Origin: Paenibacillus sp. FSL R5-0345
Lineage (GTDB): Bacteria; Bacillota; Bacilli; Paenibacillales; Paenibacillaceae
Length of the DNA stretch: 64,000 nucleotides
Assembly (NCBI RefSeq): GCF_000758585.1
Contig: NZ_CP009281.1
Coordinates: 5,270,001 to 5,334,000, forward strand
Reading direction: 5' to 3'
Position numbers and translations under genes: made by a program. Shown here in pieces: positions 24,582-36,505 of this stretch. The number at the start of each line of letters is the position of its first letter. Within the stretch, counting starts at the first letter, position 1. The notes beneath the pieces are model-generated. The model searched no databases, was not told where the DNA came from, and was given only the letters and a program-made list of their open reading frames with translations.

Positions 24582-26585
24582 ATGCGCTTTCGTCAGGTTC
24601 ACCTTGATTTCCATACTTCTGAAGCCATTCCCGGCATAGCCAATGAATTCTCCAAATCTCAGTTTCAGTCCATGCTGCGTGCCGGTCATGTAGACTCTAT
24701 CACTGTGTTCTCCAAATGCCATCACGGGTGGGCTTATCATCCCAGCGAAGCCAATGAAATCCATCCGCAGCTCTCTTTTGATCTGCTGGGGGAGATGATC
24801 ACCGCAGCTCATGATATCGGAGTACTGACGCCGGTATATTTGTCGGCTGGTCTTGACGAGAAGCTTGCTCGCCGGCATCCCGAGTGGCTGATCCGCGATG
24901 CAGAGGACCGCACACGCTGGGTGAAGGACTTTATGACACCGGGTTACCATGAATTTTGCCTTAACACGCCTTATCTGGACATTTTACTGGGGCAAATCCA
25001 TGAAGTGGTCTCCCGGTATGACACCGACGGTATCTTTCTTGATATCGTCGGCGTCCGTAAATGCCGCTGCCAGTATTGCGTTGACGCACTTCGTGCCTCA
25101 GGCCTGGACCCCCGCGACGAGGCTTCAGTCATTGCCTTGGGCGAGCAGACTTATCTGAATTATGCACGCCGTGTCCGGGAGACAATCGATGCTGTGAAGC
25201 CTGGTCTACCGGTCTATCACAACAACGGTCATCAGCAGCGGGGCCGCCGGGATCTCGTGCAGGTCAATAGCCATCTCGAGCTCGAGTCGCTCCCTACCGG
25301 AGGCTGGGGCTACGATCACTTCCCTTTGTCAGCACGGTACGCCCAGACGCTGGGCATGGAATTTCTCGGTATGACCGGCAAATTCCATACCTCCTGGGGT
25401 GAATTCGGCGGATACAAGCATCCGAATGCGCTGCGGTTTGAAGCAGCGCTCAGTCTGGCCCACGGTGCCAAATGCTCCATTGGTGATCAGCTTCATCCTT
25501 CAGGCTTAATGGATGAAGCGACCTATGCCCTGATCGGCTCTGCCTACGCTGAGGTGGAGGCGAAAGAGCAGTGGTGCAGTGGAGTTGAGTCCGTTGCAGA
25601 CATTGCCGTCTTGTCCCTAGAGGCGGCACGTGAGGCCTGCCCCGACGGGCAGGCACTGAGAGGAGCGCGCAATCTGGCCGACGCGGGTGCGGTACGCATG
25701 CTTACCGAAGGCCATTATCTGTTCGACATCGTAGATACCTTCAGCGATTTTTCCGCTTATAAGGTACTGATACTTCCGGATGAGGTACCGGTATGGCCGG
25801 AGTTAGCCACCGTTATTGAAATCTTCACAGCTGGAGGAGGTAAAGTGCTCGCCACCGGGCGTTCAGGTCTGAATACAGCAGGCGATGCGTTTGCACTGAA
25901 CCTGGGTATCAACTGGCTGGGAACCAATCCTTACCGGCCAGCTTATTTCTATCCACATTTCACCCCGGGGGCTCTGCTGCCAGCCTCCTACGTAATGTAC
26001 GGTGAAGGTCAGCTTGTGGAATTGCATGACGGACAATCACTGGGTAATCTGGAGAATCCATATTTCAACCGCGATGTATTCACCTTTTGTTCACATCAAC
26101 ACACACCTGGTACCAGGGAAGACAATGGACCAGGCATGGTCGAAAGCAGCCATGGAATCTATATCGCTTGGGATGTGTTCAGCGAATATGCGGAAGCAGG
26201 CCATCTTATCCTGAAAGAGATGGTGCTTCATGCGCTATCACGGCTGCTCCCCCAGCCTGCCCTGCGCACCAATCTGCCGGCCCGGGGAATAGCGACCCTG
26301 CAGTATCAGCAGGCGGAGCAGCGCTATGTGAACCATCTGCTTTATGCCTCCCCCGTGCTAAAAGGACGCATTGAAGTTATCGAAGACCTCGTGCCGCTAC
26401 GGGACATTTCTGTCAGCCTGCGTCTTCTATCTTCTGCTCCTGTCCAGCGGGTCTATCTGGCCCCGTCAATGACAGCTCTGCCGTTTACGGTAGGCCAGGA
26501 TGAAATTTCTTATATAATTCCTTGCTTGGAGAATCACCAGATGGTAGTAATAGAGCTGGCACAGGAGAAATTTCCAGTAGAGTAA
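24582..26585 (+). CDS. GHL6-like TIM-barrel glycoside hydrolase
   Basis: A 667-residue protein whose N-terminus (MRFRQVHLDFHTSEAIPGIA) and barrel blocks (FSKCHHGWAYHP, YDTDGIFLDIVG, VYHNNGHQQRG) match the family named hypothetical glycosyl hydrolase 6. Its barrel is distantly related to GH29/GH42-type enzymes. The middle (about residues 355-480) resembles the GH42 trimerisation domain, a glutamine-amidotransferase-like fold (YKVLILPDEVPVWPE, GGGKVLATG). A small beta domain ends the protein. No signal peptide. A weak AAGGGG precedes the ATG by about 10 bases. It is divergent from an AraC regulator and is the rightmost enzyme of the carbohydrate region. The substrate is unknown. Confidence 0.75.
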   Translation: MRFRQVHLDFHTSEAIPGIANEFSKSQFQSMLRAGHVDSITVFSKCHHGWAYHPSEANEIHPQLSFDLLGEMITAAHDIGVLTPVYLSAGLDEKLARRHPEWLIRDAEDRTRWVKDFMTPGYHEFCLNTPYLDILLGQIHEVVSRYDTDGIFLDIVGVRKCRCQYCVDALRASGLDPRDEASVIALGEQTYLNYARRVRETIDAVKPGLPVYHNNGHQQRGRRDLVQVNSHLELESLPTGGWGYDHFPLSARYAQTLGMEFLGMTGKFHTSWGEFGGYKHPNALRFEAALSLAHGAKCSIGDQLHPSGLMDEATYALIGSAYAEVEAKEQWCSGVESVADIAVLSLEAAREACPDGQALRGARNLADAGAVRMLTEGHYLFDIVDTFSDFSAYKVLILPDEVPVWPELATVIEIFTAGGGKVLATGRSGLNTAGDAFALNLGINWLGTNPYRPAYFYPHFTPGALLPASYVMYGEGQLVELHDGQSLGNLENPYFNRDVFTFCSHQHTPGTREDNGPGMVESSHGIYIAWDVFSEYAEAGHLILKEMVLHALSRLLPQPALRTNLPARGIATLQYQQAEQRYVNHLLYASPVLKGRIEVIEDLVPLRDISVSLRLLSSAPVQRVYLAPSMTALPFTVGQDEISYIIPCLENHQMVVIELAQEKFPVE

Positions 26586-26607
26586 ATTCGCTCAATCAAA
26601 CAGAATC

Positions 26608-26652
26608 AGGGAGGTCCAGCAACCTATCATGGCTTCTATAACCTCCCTTTTC
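26608..26652 (+). terminator. Terminator after the GHL6-like gene
   Basis: An 8-bp stem AGGGAGGT (26608-26615) / ACCTCCCT (26641-26648) is followed by TTTTCTT shortly after the stop codon at 26585. Confidence 0.65.
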
Positions 26653-26710
26653 TTATTGCAATGTCCCCTTCAAAACATAGTCCCTTAGCCGATCCTCTCC
26701 GATTCAGATA

Positions 26711-26956
26711 TAAAAAAATCAACCCATCGCTGATGAGTTGATCCATAACTATTTTTTAAACAAAGTTGCTCATAGAAGATCTCAAGCTTAAGCCATTTGC
26801 TGTACCAGTCCTCCCAGTGCACCAAAGACCATATTCTTCGTCATAGTTGTGCTGTGTTACTGCGCTTCTTTCCAATGGCGTCAGTATGAAAAAAGTTCAG
26901 GAATCTCCTTAAGTTCAATTCAAAAATCAACATAGCAGAAACCATGAATAAAACAA
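26711..26956 (-). ncRNA. Candidate small transcript with its own promoter and terminator
   Basis: No gene over 40 codons was seen here, yet a minus-strand transcription unit can be drawn. TTGTTT (26951-26956) and TATGTT (26929-26934) are 16 bases apart. A TCAACTCATC/GATGGGTTGA hairpin (26719-26741) then ends in seven T residues. Inside are an AAGGAG and short frames such as MTKNMVFGALGGLVQQMA without a clear ribosome site. It may be a small RNA or encode a small peptide. Confidence 0.25.
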
Positions 26957-26979
26957 TAAAGATATAATATATTTCAGCA

Positions 26980-27026
26980 AAGAAAAAGAGTTTATAAGAT
27001 CGCTTAGTAAGCAATCTTATAAACTC
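26980..27026 (-). terminator. Terminator of the tRNA operon
   Basis: A perfect 13-bp stem (26988-27000 with 27014-27026) with a 13-base loop is followed on the minus strand by TTTTTCTTT. It begins just after the last tRNA gene. Confidence 0.85.
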
Positions 27027-27034
27027 CTTTAGGA

Positions 27035-27107
27035 TGGACTCTCAGGGGCTCGAACCCTGGACAAATAGATTAAGAGTCTACTGCTCTACCAACTGAGCTA
27101 AGAGTCC
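27035..27107 (-). tRNA. tRNA-Lys (anticodon CTT)
   Basis: A 73-base cloverleaf. The acceptor GGACTCT pairs with AGAGTCC and the anticodon loop is CTCTTAA. The CCA end is not encoded. A truncated copy lies 21 kb to the left at 5542-5602 in the same orientation. Confidence 0.95.
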
Positions 27108-27187
27108 ACAATATAATGATTTATCTTATAGAACTTGAAAAGCAAAAGCTCTTAGCATAACGCATAAGAGCTTCGCTTGCTAATTGA

Positions 27188-27266
27188 TACCGGTGAGAGG
27201 ACTCGAACCTCCACGGTTTCCCTCTCGATTTTGAGTCGAGCGCGTCTGCCATTCCGCCACACCGGC
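27188..27266 (-). tRNA. tRNA-Leu (anticodon CAA)
   Basis: The anticodon stem CTCGA/TCGAG holds the loop CTCAAAA, reading CAA. An 11-base variable arm is consistent with a class II tRNA. CCA is not encoded. Confidence 0.93.
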
Positions 27267-27285
27267 AAATTATTGAGTTAAAAGA

Positions 27286-27362
27286 TGGCGCGCCCTGAGA
27301 GATTCGAACTCCCGGCCTTTTGATTCGTAGTCAAACGCTCTATCCAGCTGAGCTAAGGGCGC
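27286..27362 (-). tRNA. tRNA-Arg (anticodon ACG)
   Basis: The acceptor GCGCCCT pairs with AGGGCGC, the anticodon loop is CTACGAA, and the CCA end is encoded (27286-27288). Confidence 0.95.
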
Positions 27363-27372
27363 AAAATTTATA

Positions 27373-27447
27373 TGGAGCGGACGACGGGAATCGAACCCGC
27401 GACCCTCGCCTTGGCAAGGCGATGCTCTACCGCTGAGCCACGTCCGC
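27373..27447 (-). tRNA. tRNA-Gly (anticodon GCC)
   Basis: The acceptor GCGGACG pairs with CGTCCGC, the anticodon loop is TTGCCAA, and CCA is encoded. Confidence 0.95.
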
Positions 27448-27483
27448 ATACGGTATGTATTGATGTCCGACTCACTAAAGAAG

Positions 27484-27556
27484 TGAGCCATGAAGGACTC
27501 GAACCTTCGACACCCTGATTAAAAGTCAGGTGCTCTACCAACTGAGCTAATGGCTC
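27484..27556 (-). tRNA. tRNA-Lys (anticodon TTT)
   Basis: The acceptor GAGCCAT pairs with ATGGCTC and the anticodon loop is CTTTTAA. CCA is not encoded. It is the second lysine isoacceptor of the array. Confidence 0.95.
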
Positions 27557-27571
27557 ATAAAGCAAGAAAAA

Positions 27572-27649
27572 TGGCGGAACCGACGAGATTCGAACTCGCG
27601 ATCTCCTGCGTGACAGGCAGGCATGTTAGGCCAACTACACCACGGTTCC
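27572..27649 (-). tRNA. tRNA-Asp (anticodon GTC)
   Basis: The acceptor GGAACCG pairs with CGGTTCC, the anticodon loop is CTGTCAC, and CCA is encoded. Confidence 0.95.
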
Positions 27650-27671
27650 AAAAGATATAATTGCTTGATGA

Positions 27672-27752
<81 letters not shown>

Positions 27753-27796
27753 TCATTAAAAAATATTCAACTATCCATTACAATAAGAAAGCTTCA

Positions 27797-27872
27797 TGGT
27801 GGAGGCTGAGGGGATCGAACCCCCGACCCTCTGCTTGTAAGGCAGATGCTCTCCCAGCTGAGCTAAGCCTCC
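27797..27872 (-). tRNA. tRNA-Val (anticodon TAC)
   Basis: The acceptor GGAGGCT pairs with AGCCTCC, the anticodon loop is CTTACAA, and CCA is encoded. Confidence 0.95.
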
Positions 27873-27893
27873 ATGTAAAGAAGCAACTCAATT

Positions 27894-27922
27894 ATCATAA
27901 CACAATCTAACCAGTAATGCAA
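27894..27922 (-). promoter_or_regulatory. Internal promoter before tRNA-Val
   Basis: TTGCAT (27917-27922) and TATGAT (27894-27899) are 17 bases apart on the minus strand, in the 88-base gap between tRNA-Glu and tRNA-Val. The seven or eight following tRNAs could be transcribed from here. Confidence 0.5.
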
Positions 27923-27960
27923 CATTTTATTTCAGAAGAACAATAACGTTTTAAAGAAAT

Positions 27961-28035
27961 TGGTGACCCGTATGGGATTCGAACCCATGTTACCTCCGTG
28001 AAAGGGAGGTGTCTTAACCCCTTGACCAACGGGCC
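27961..28035 (-). tRNA. tRNA-Glu (anticodon TTC)
   Basis: The acceptor GGCCCGT pairs with ACGGGTC, the anticodon loop is CTTTCAC, and CCA is encoded. It is the first gene of the array. Confidence 0.95.
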
Positions 28036-28069
28036 TTATTGAAAACAAAATGTTTTGACAACAAAAAAG

Positions 28070-28098
28070 ATTATATCATGTATTTCGAAGTATAGCAA
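28070..28098 (-). promoter_or_regulatory. Promoter of the tRNA operon
   Basis: TTGCTA (28093-28098) and TATAAT (28070-28075) are 17 bases apart on the minus strand, about 35 bases before tRNA-Glu. Confidence 0.6.
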
Positions 28099-28128
28099 TA
28101 CATAAATTAAAATACTTTCACTTCTATT

Positions 28129-28656
28129 CTAAGCAGGCATTAAAGTAATGCCTAGCTTGAGTGATATAAGCTCCACGACTTCAAGAACAGTCCGGTTATT
28201 CGTGTCTAAATGCTCTCGGAATACGTCCTGGTTCAGTCCTGTGATGCATCTGTCGATCTGTTGAACGGCCCATGAGTCCTTCTCCTCACCTCTACTAGTC
28301 AATCGCTTAAGCAGCGTCTCTCGTGAGGCACATAAAGTGAAATGATGAACCTCTATTCCTTCATTCATTAGCTTCCCCACAATCTCTATCCAATAATCTG
28401 GGTTGACTATAGTCATAGGTACGATAATCGTCCCACTATATTCGCTAACTATGTATTTTAACATGGAATGATTAATTTCACGCCAAAGGTGATAGTCCTG
28501 AAAGTCACTTATTGTCATCACATCAGGAATGTTTGCTCTTATGTAATACCCAACATTCTCTGGATCGTATACAAAGGAATTAGGAAGCCTGCGATGTAAT
28601 TGATATGCAGTTTCTGTCTTCCCCGCACCAAAAGCTCCATTGATCCATATAATCAA
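28129..28656 (-). CDS. tmrB: TmrB-like P-loop protein (tunicamycin resistance family)
   Basis: A 175-residue P-loop ATP-binding protein closely resembling Bacillus subtilis TmrB along its whole length. In that species TmrB confers resistance to tunicamycin, an inhibitor of cell-wall lipid-linked synthesis, by binding it. The Walker A motif INGAFGAGKT is at the N-terminus. Other matching blocks are LWREINHSML, IIVPMTIVNPDYW and HHFTLCASRETLLKRL. The start is TTG 28656, since GGGGGAG precedes it by 7 bases and the protein then begins exactly as TmrB does; a longer frame reaches 28728. It lies alone between the tRNA array and the rRNA operon. Resistance itself is inferred. Confidence 0.82.
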   Translation of the reverse strand: MIIWINGAFGAGKTETAYQLHRRLPNSFVYDPENVGYYIRANIPDVMTISDFQDYHLWREINHSMLKYIVSEYSGTIIVPMTIVNPDYWIEIVGKLMNEGIEVHHFTLCASRETLLKRLTSRGEEKDSWAVQQIDRCITGLNQDVFREHLDTNNRTVLEVVELISLKLGITLMPA

Positions 28657-28820
28657 GATGATTCTCCCCCATAAATAATCTATATTTTGAGTGGCCAAGA
28701 CTAGTCTCATTAAGACTCTATTAATCACAATATCATAAGAATCCTTTCATGTAATAATGTATTTAATAGATTTAGTTCTTTTTGTTTTCTTTAAACCCTT
28801 ACATGCAGGTTCTCTGTATA

Positions 28821-28857
28821 ACAAAAAGACCACTGTCGATTACTCAACAGTGGTCTC
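28821..28857 (-). terminator. Terminator of the rRNA operon
   Basis: A perfect 10-bp stem, AGACCACTGT (28827-28836) / ACAGTGGTCT (28847-28856), is followed on the minus strand by TTTTTG, directly after the 5S gene. Confidence 0.85.
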
Positions 28858-28860
28858 GCG

Positions 28861-28977
28861 TGCTTGGCAACGTCCTACTCTCCCAGGACCCTTCGGTCCA
28901 AGTACCATCGGCGCTGGAGGGCTTAACGGTCGTGTTCGGGATGGGTACGCGTGGAACCCCTCCGCTATCGCCACCAA
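28861..28977 (-). rRNA. rrf: 5S ribosomal RNA
   Basis: The minus strand shows the 5S hallmarks: TTTGGTGGCGATAGC at the start, CCCATCCCGAACACG in the middle and GAGAGTAGGACG near the end. The length is about 117 bases. Confidence 0.95.
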
Positions 28978-29077
28978 ACGGGCATTTGCGGTACAAATGC
29001 ATTATTCAGGTCTCAGCATCGCCAAATGCTGAAAACAAATTCATCATCATACGGTCACTAGTACCATATGGGTTAGA

Positions 29078-29116
29078 ACTTGATTCCTGAAAACTGAATC
29101 CGAATTGAATTTGCGT
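29078..29116 (-). repeat. 3' half of the 23S rRNA processing stalk
   Basis: This segment is the near-perfect inverted complement of 32221-32260, just upstream of 23S. In the precursor the two strands pair and form the long stem that RNase III cuts to release 23S. Confidence 0.7.
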
Positions 29117-29194
29117 TCGCCCTTCTTACGGGGCCCCCGGAAAGTACTAGGAATTAGCTTCGCAGCTTCTTCTTCACTTTTTGGGGTATTTTTA

Positions 29195-33940
<4,746 letters not shown>

Positions 33941-34063
33941 ATTGAAAAGAGCGATATGCTCATTTTGAAACATCTGACGAGAAAATTAATTCTCACGATG
34001 AAATTTCAAAAGCGTAAAATACGCTGTGAAACTCATCAGTTTTGGATTTCACTTTCATGATTT

Positions 34064-34091
34064 CCTACTCACTCGTTGTTCAGTTTTCAAA
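34064..34091 (-). repeat. 5' half of the 16S rRNA processing stalk
   Basis: This leader segment is complementary, with a few mismatches, to 32281-32305 behind 16S. The pair would form the RNase III processing stem around 16S. Confidence 0.65.
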
Positions 34092-34139
34092 GATCAAGTT
34101 CTCGTTGGCGCCGTTTAATGTCTCAGCAGCAACTCTTAT

Positions 34140-34168
34140 AATATATCATGCTTTCCGATGAATTGCAA
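34140..34168 (-). promoter_or_regulatory. rRNA operon promoter
   Basis: TTGCAA (34163-34168) and TATATT (34140-34145) are 17 bases apart on the minus strand, about 200 bases before 16S. Further upstream to 34340 the DNA is very AT-rich with A and T runs, as in an UP element. A weaker second promoter may lie near 34255. Confidence 0.65.
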
Positions 34169-34354
34169 TACTTTTTTTTCAAAGTCTTGTGTAATCTCAT
34201 CTGGATTAACATTCACCAATCGAAAGTTTATATCTCCTCTTTGCGACTGGATTTATAATGTAACATATAACCCACTCTAAAAACAACCCCTAAATTTTAA
34301 AAATTCAAAAAAATACTTTCGCCTCATTCTTACATCTGCTTCATTTCTTCTCAT

Positions 34355-34393
34355 AAAAAACGTGCAAACTCTGATAATCAGAATCTGCACGTT
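34355..34393 (-). terminator. Terminator of the SafA-like gene
   Basis: An AACGTGCA/TGCACGTT stem with an inner TCTGA/TCAGA stem is followed on the minus strand by six T residues, about 35 bases after the stop codon. Confidence 0.8.
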
Positions 34394-34425
34394 AAAGAGA
34401 GATTGGCTTTTAGTTTAAAACTGTA

Positions 34426-36180
34426 TTAATTAGAAATCCACGGATTTCTGCGTTTCTTAGAACTCTCTGTACGACCACCTGCACTTGAACGCTGAGATTT
34501 CACAACCGTTTTGGTCTTCTTGCTGCTATTTTGACTTGAGGTCTTTGCTTTTGCTGCCGTTTCCTTCGTTGCATTCCCCTTACTCTTGAGCGAACTACCA
34601 GAGCTAGATTCCTCACTCACTGTTCTAGCAACTTCGGGAGTGTCCTGTACAAACGTTTCAGGATCTTGGATTTCCGGAACCCGATTATGCTGCGAATAAT
34701 TACCTATACCAGGATACTGCGGATTAGACGGAATACTCGACATTATCGGCCCGCCAAAAGCTCCAAGAGGAGAATCTGGGACTATTCCCTGATTAGGTGT
34801 TCCTGCTCCATAAGCAGAGAATGCATTTGGGTTTCCATATGCAGGATAGGTATTATATGAGGGCATTTCATATGAATAGGGTTGAACATGCATTCCCCCG
34901 CACCCACAAGTAGTTGGCCAAGGAAGGTTCGATGACATCCCATACATCGGGTTCATCCCCGAAGCATTAGCCTCCATATTGTTAGGTGCAGCATTTGGAT
35001 TCCATTGTTCCGGACTCACATTAGGCGCAGCATTTGGATTCCATTGTTCCGGACTCATATTAGGCCAAGCATTTGGATTCCATTGCTCCGGACTTACATT
35101 AGACGCAGCATTCGGATTCCATTGTTCCGGATTCACGTTAGGAGCAGCATTCGGATTCCATTGTTCCGGACTCACGTTAGGCGCAGCGTTCGGATTCCAT
35201 TGTTCTGGACTCATATTAGGTGAATACATGTTTTCTGAAAAGTAGTATGGAGACATGCACTCTGGTCCAAATGCCGCTGGCTGAACATAACTTGGTGCCC
35301 AGTTCATATTCATATTAGGGTTATTTTGATAAGAATCATAGAGATAAGGATTTCCACCTAGACCTGGATATCCCATACTGTCACAAGAATTCGCCTTTTC
35401 CTCTTTGCAAGCCACTGGCTTCATCTCAGCTTTTGACGCCTCATGTTGTGCTACTGGCTCTTGATTTGGTACTGTAATCTGAACAAACAAGCTCTGCATT
35501 TCAATTTCTTGCACAGGAGCAACTTCCATTTGCATATTTGGCGCAGGGTTCGGTGCATTAATTGGAGCTATATTTACCGATGGATGTGGTGCTGAATTGG
35601 ATTCAGGTGCGATTTTTGGCGATGGTTTAGGTGCAGGTTTAGTTTCTGGTTTTGCCTCAGGTTTAGTTTCTGCTTTTGCTTCCGGTTTAGTTTCTGGTTT
35701 AACCTCTGGTTTAGTTTCCGGTTTTGGTGCAGGAACCACCTCAGCAACTGGCTGTTCTTTTGGACCCGTATATTCCTTCCCGCCAACTTGTGTTTTCTCA
35801 GAAGCATTAGAAGGCATGTAGCCTGGCTGTACGGGGGAAGCGTTTGATGTCTTTTTAGGAATGTTAACTACTTCCCCTAACATCAATACATTCGGATTCT
35901 TTAGCTGGGGGTTTGCTTCAACCATATCCTTTAAGGGGATTCCCCACGCCTTAGATAATTTCCATAAGGTATCTCCTTGTTTAACTGTATGCTTGTAGTA
36001 AACTTCACTGTTATCCGGTACGGATACAGGAGCCGTAGGTATTTTTACTTTTTCACCAAGTGCCAGCACATTCGGATTACTGATCTGTGGATTAGCTTCA
36101 ATAATTTTTTGTAACGGCACTCCGTACTTTTGCGATAATGCATACAGACTATCGCCTTGTTTGACAATGTGTATTTTCAC
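34426..36180 (-). CDS. safA: SafA-like LysM spore-coat morphogenetic protein
   Basis: A 584-residue protein with two LysM domains (about residues 1-48, HIVKQGDSLYALSQKYGVPL, and 62-110, HTVKQGDTLWKLSKAWGIPL). LysM binds peptidoglycan, and in Bacillus SafA it anchors the inner spore coat to the cortex. A Lys/Pro/Glu/Thr-rich stretch follows (about 140-190). Next comes a region of six tandem 13-residue repeats (xVSPEQWNPNAAP, coded at about 34982-35219), then a Tyr/Pro/Asn/Gly-rich part and a Ser/Lys-rich basic tail. No signal peptide, as expected for a mother-cell protein. GTG 36180 follows AGGAGG at 10 bases. The function is inferred from the architecture; only the LysM part is well conserved. 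Confidence 0.75.
   Translation of the reverse strand: MKIHIVKQGDSLYALSQKYGVPLQKIIEANPQISNPNVLALGEKVKIPTAPVSVPDNSEVYYKHTVKQGDTLWKLSKAWGIPLKDMVEANPQLKNPNVLMLGEVVNIPKKTSNASPVQPGYMPSNASEKTQVGGKEYTGPKEQPVAEVVPAPKPETKPEVKPETKPEAKAETKPEAKPETKPAPKPSPKIAPESNSAPHPSVNIAPINAPNPAPNMQMEVAPVQEIEMQSLFVQITVPNQEPVAQHEASKAEMKPVACKEEKANSCDSMGYPGLGGNPYLYDSYQNNPNMNMNWAPSYVQPAAFGPECMSPYYFSENMYSPNMSPEQWNPNAAPNVSPEQWNPNAAPNVNPEQWNPNAASNVSPEQWNPNAWPNMSPEQWNPNAAPNVSPEQWNPNAAPNNMEANASGMNPMYGMSSNLPWPTTCGCGGMHVQPYSYEMPSYNTYPAYGNPNAFSAYGAGTPNQGIVPDSPLGAFGGPIMSSIPSNPQYPGIGNYSQHNRVPEIQDPETFVQDTPEVARTVSEESSSGSSLKSKGNATKETAAKAKTSSQNSSKKTKTVVKSQRSSAGGRTESSKKRRNPWISN
34982..35219 (-). repeat. Six tandem 39-base repeats inside the SafA-like gene
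   Basis: The repeats encode 13-residue units around SPEQWNPN. They differ mostly at synonymous or mild positions (AAP, AAS, AWP; NV or NM). The copy number may vary between strains. Confidence 0.85.
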
Positions 36181-36362
36181 GTAGCATTAACCTCCTAAAA
36201 GTTTTGTGGAGTATTGCTTTCTTACAGCTACACAGCAAAACTGGCTTTGAAAGCAAACACCCTTTGGATGGAACATTGCTCTCTTACAAAGTTATATGCG
36301 GTACAGCCGCCTCCTTCGTTACTACATCTTATGCAGCCCATGGGCGAATGACATCCCTGAAA

Positions 36363-36439
36363 TAAAAAAAATCCTTTCATGAGACATGAAAAGATTTACC
36401 AGAGACCTCCGGCCATCTTCTTCATATGCATGAAAGGAT
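36363..36439 (-). terminator. Terminator of the amino-acid operon
   Basis: A perfect 11-bp outer stem (36371-36381 with 36429-36439) encloses about 47 bases with inner AAGAT/ATCTT pairing, followed on the minus strand by eight T residues. It lies about 65 bases after the ilvE stop. The rest of the gap to the SafA-like gene (36181-36362) shows no convincing gene. Confidence 0.7.
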
Positions 36440-36505
36440 ATCCAATACCTATTCAACACTCATTACACGACTAGCATGTAAAAGAGCATATTGTACGATT
36501 AACTG

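Noticed and set aside
27270..27565. Short frames across the tRNA genes
   Set aside because: They read through tRNA genes on the same strand and match the well-known spurious translations of tRNAs.
34979..35245. Repetitive plus-strand frame with GAAFGFHCSG units
   Set aside because: It is the antisense of the tandem repeats in the SafA-like gene.
36230..36345. A 37-codon Cys/Gly-containing frame on the minus strand (MGCIRCSNEGGGC...)
   Set aside because: Only a weak ribosome site, no known relative, and it lies in the leader of the SafA-like gene; too little support to call a gene.
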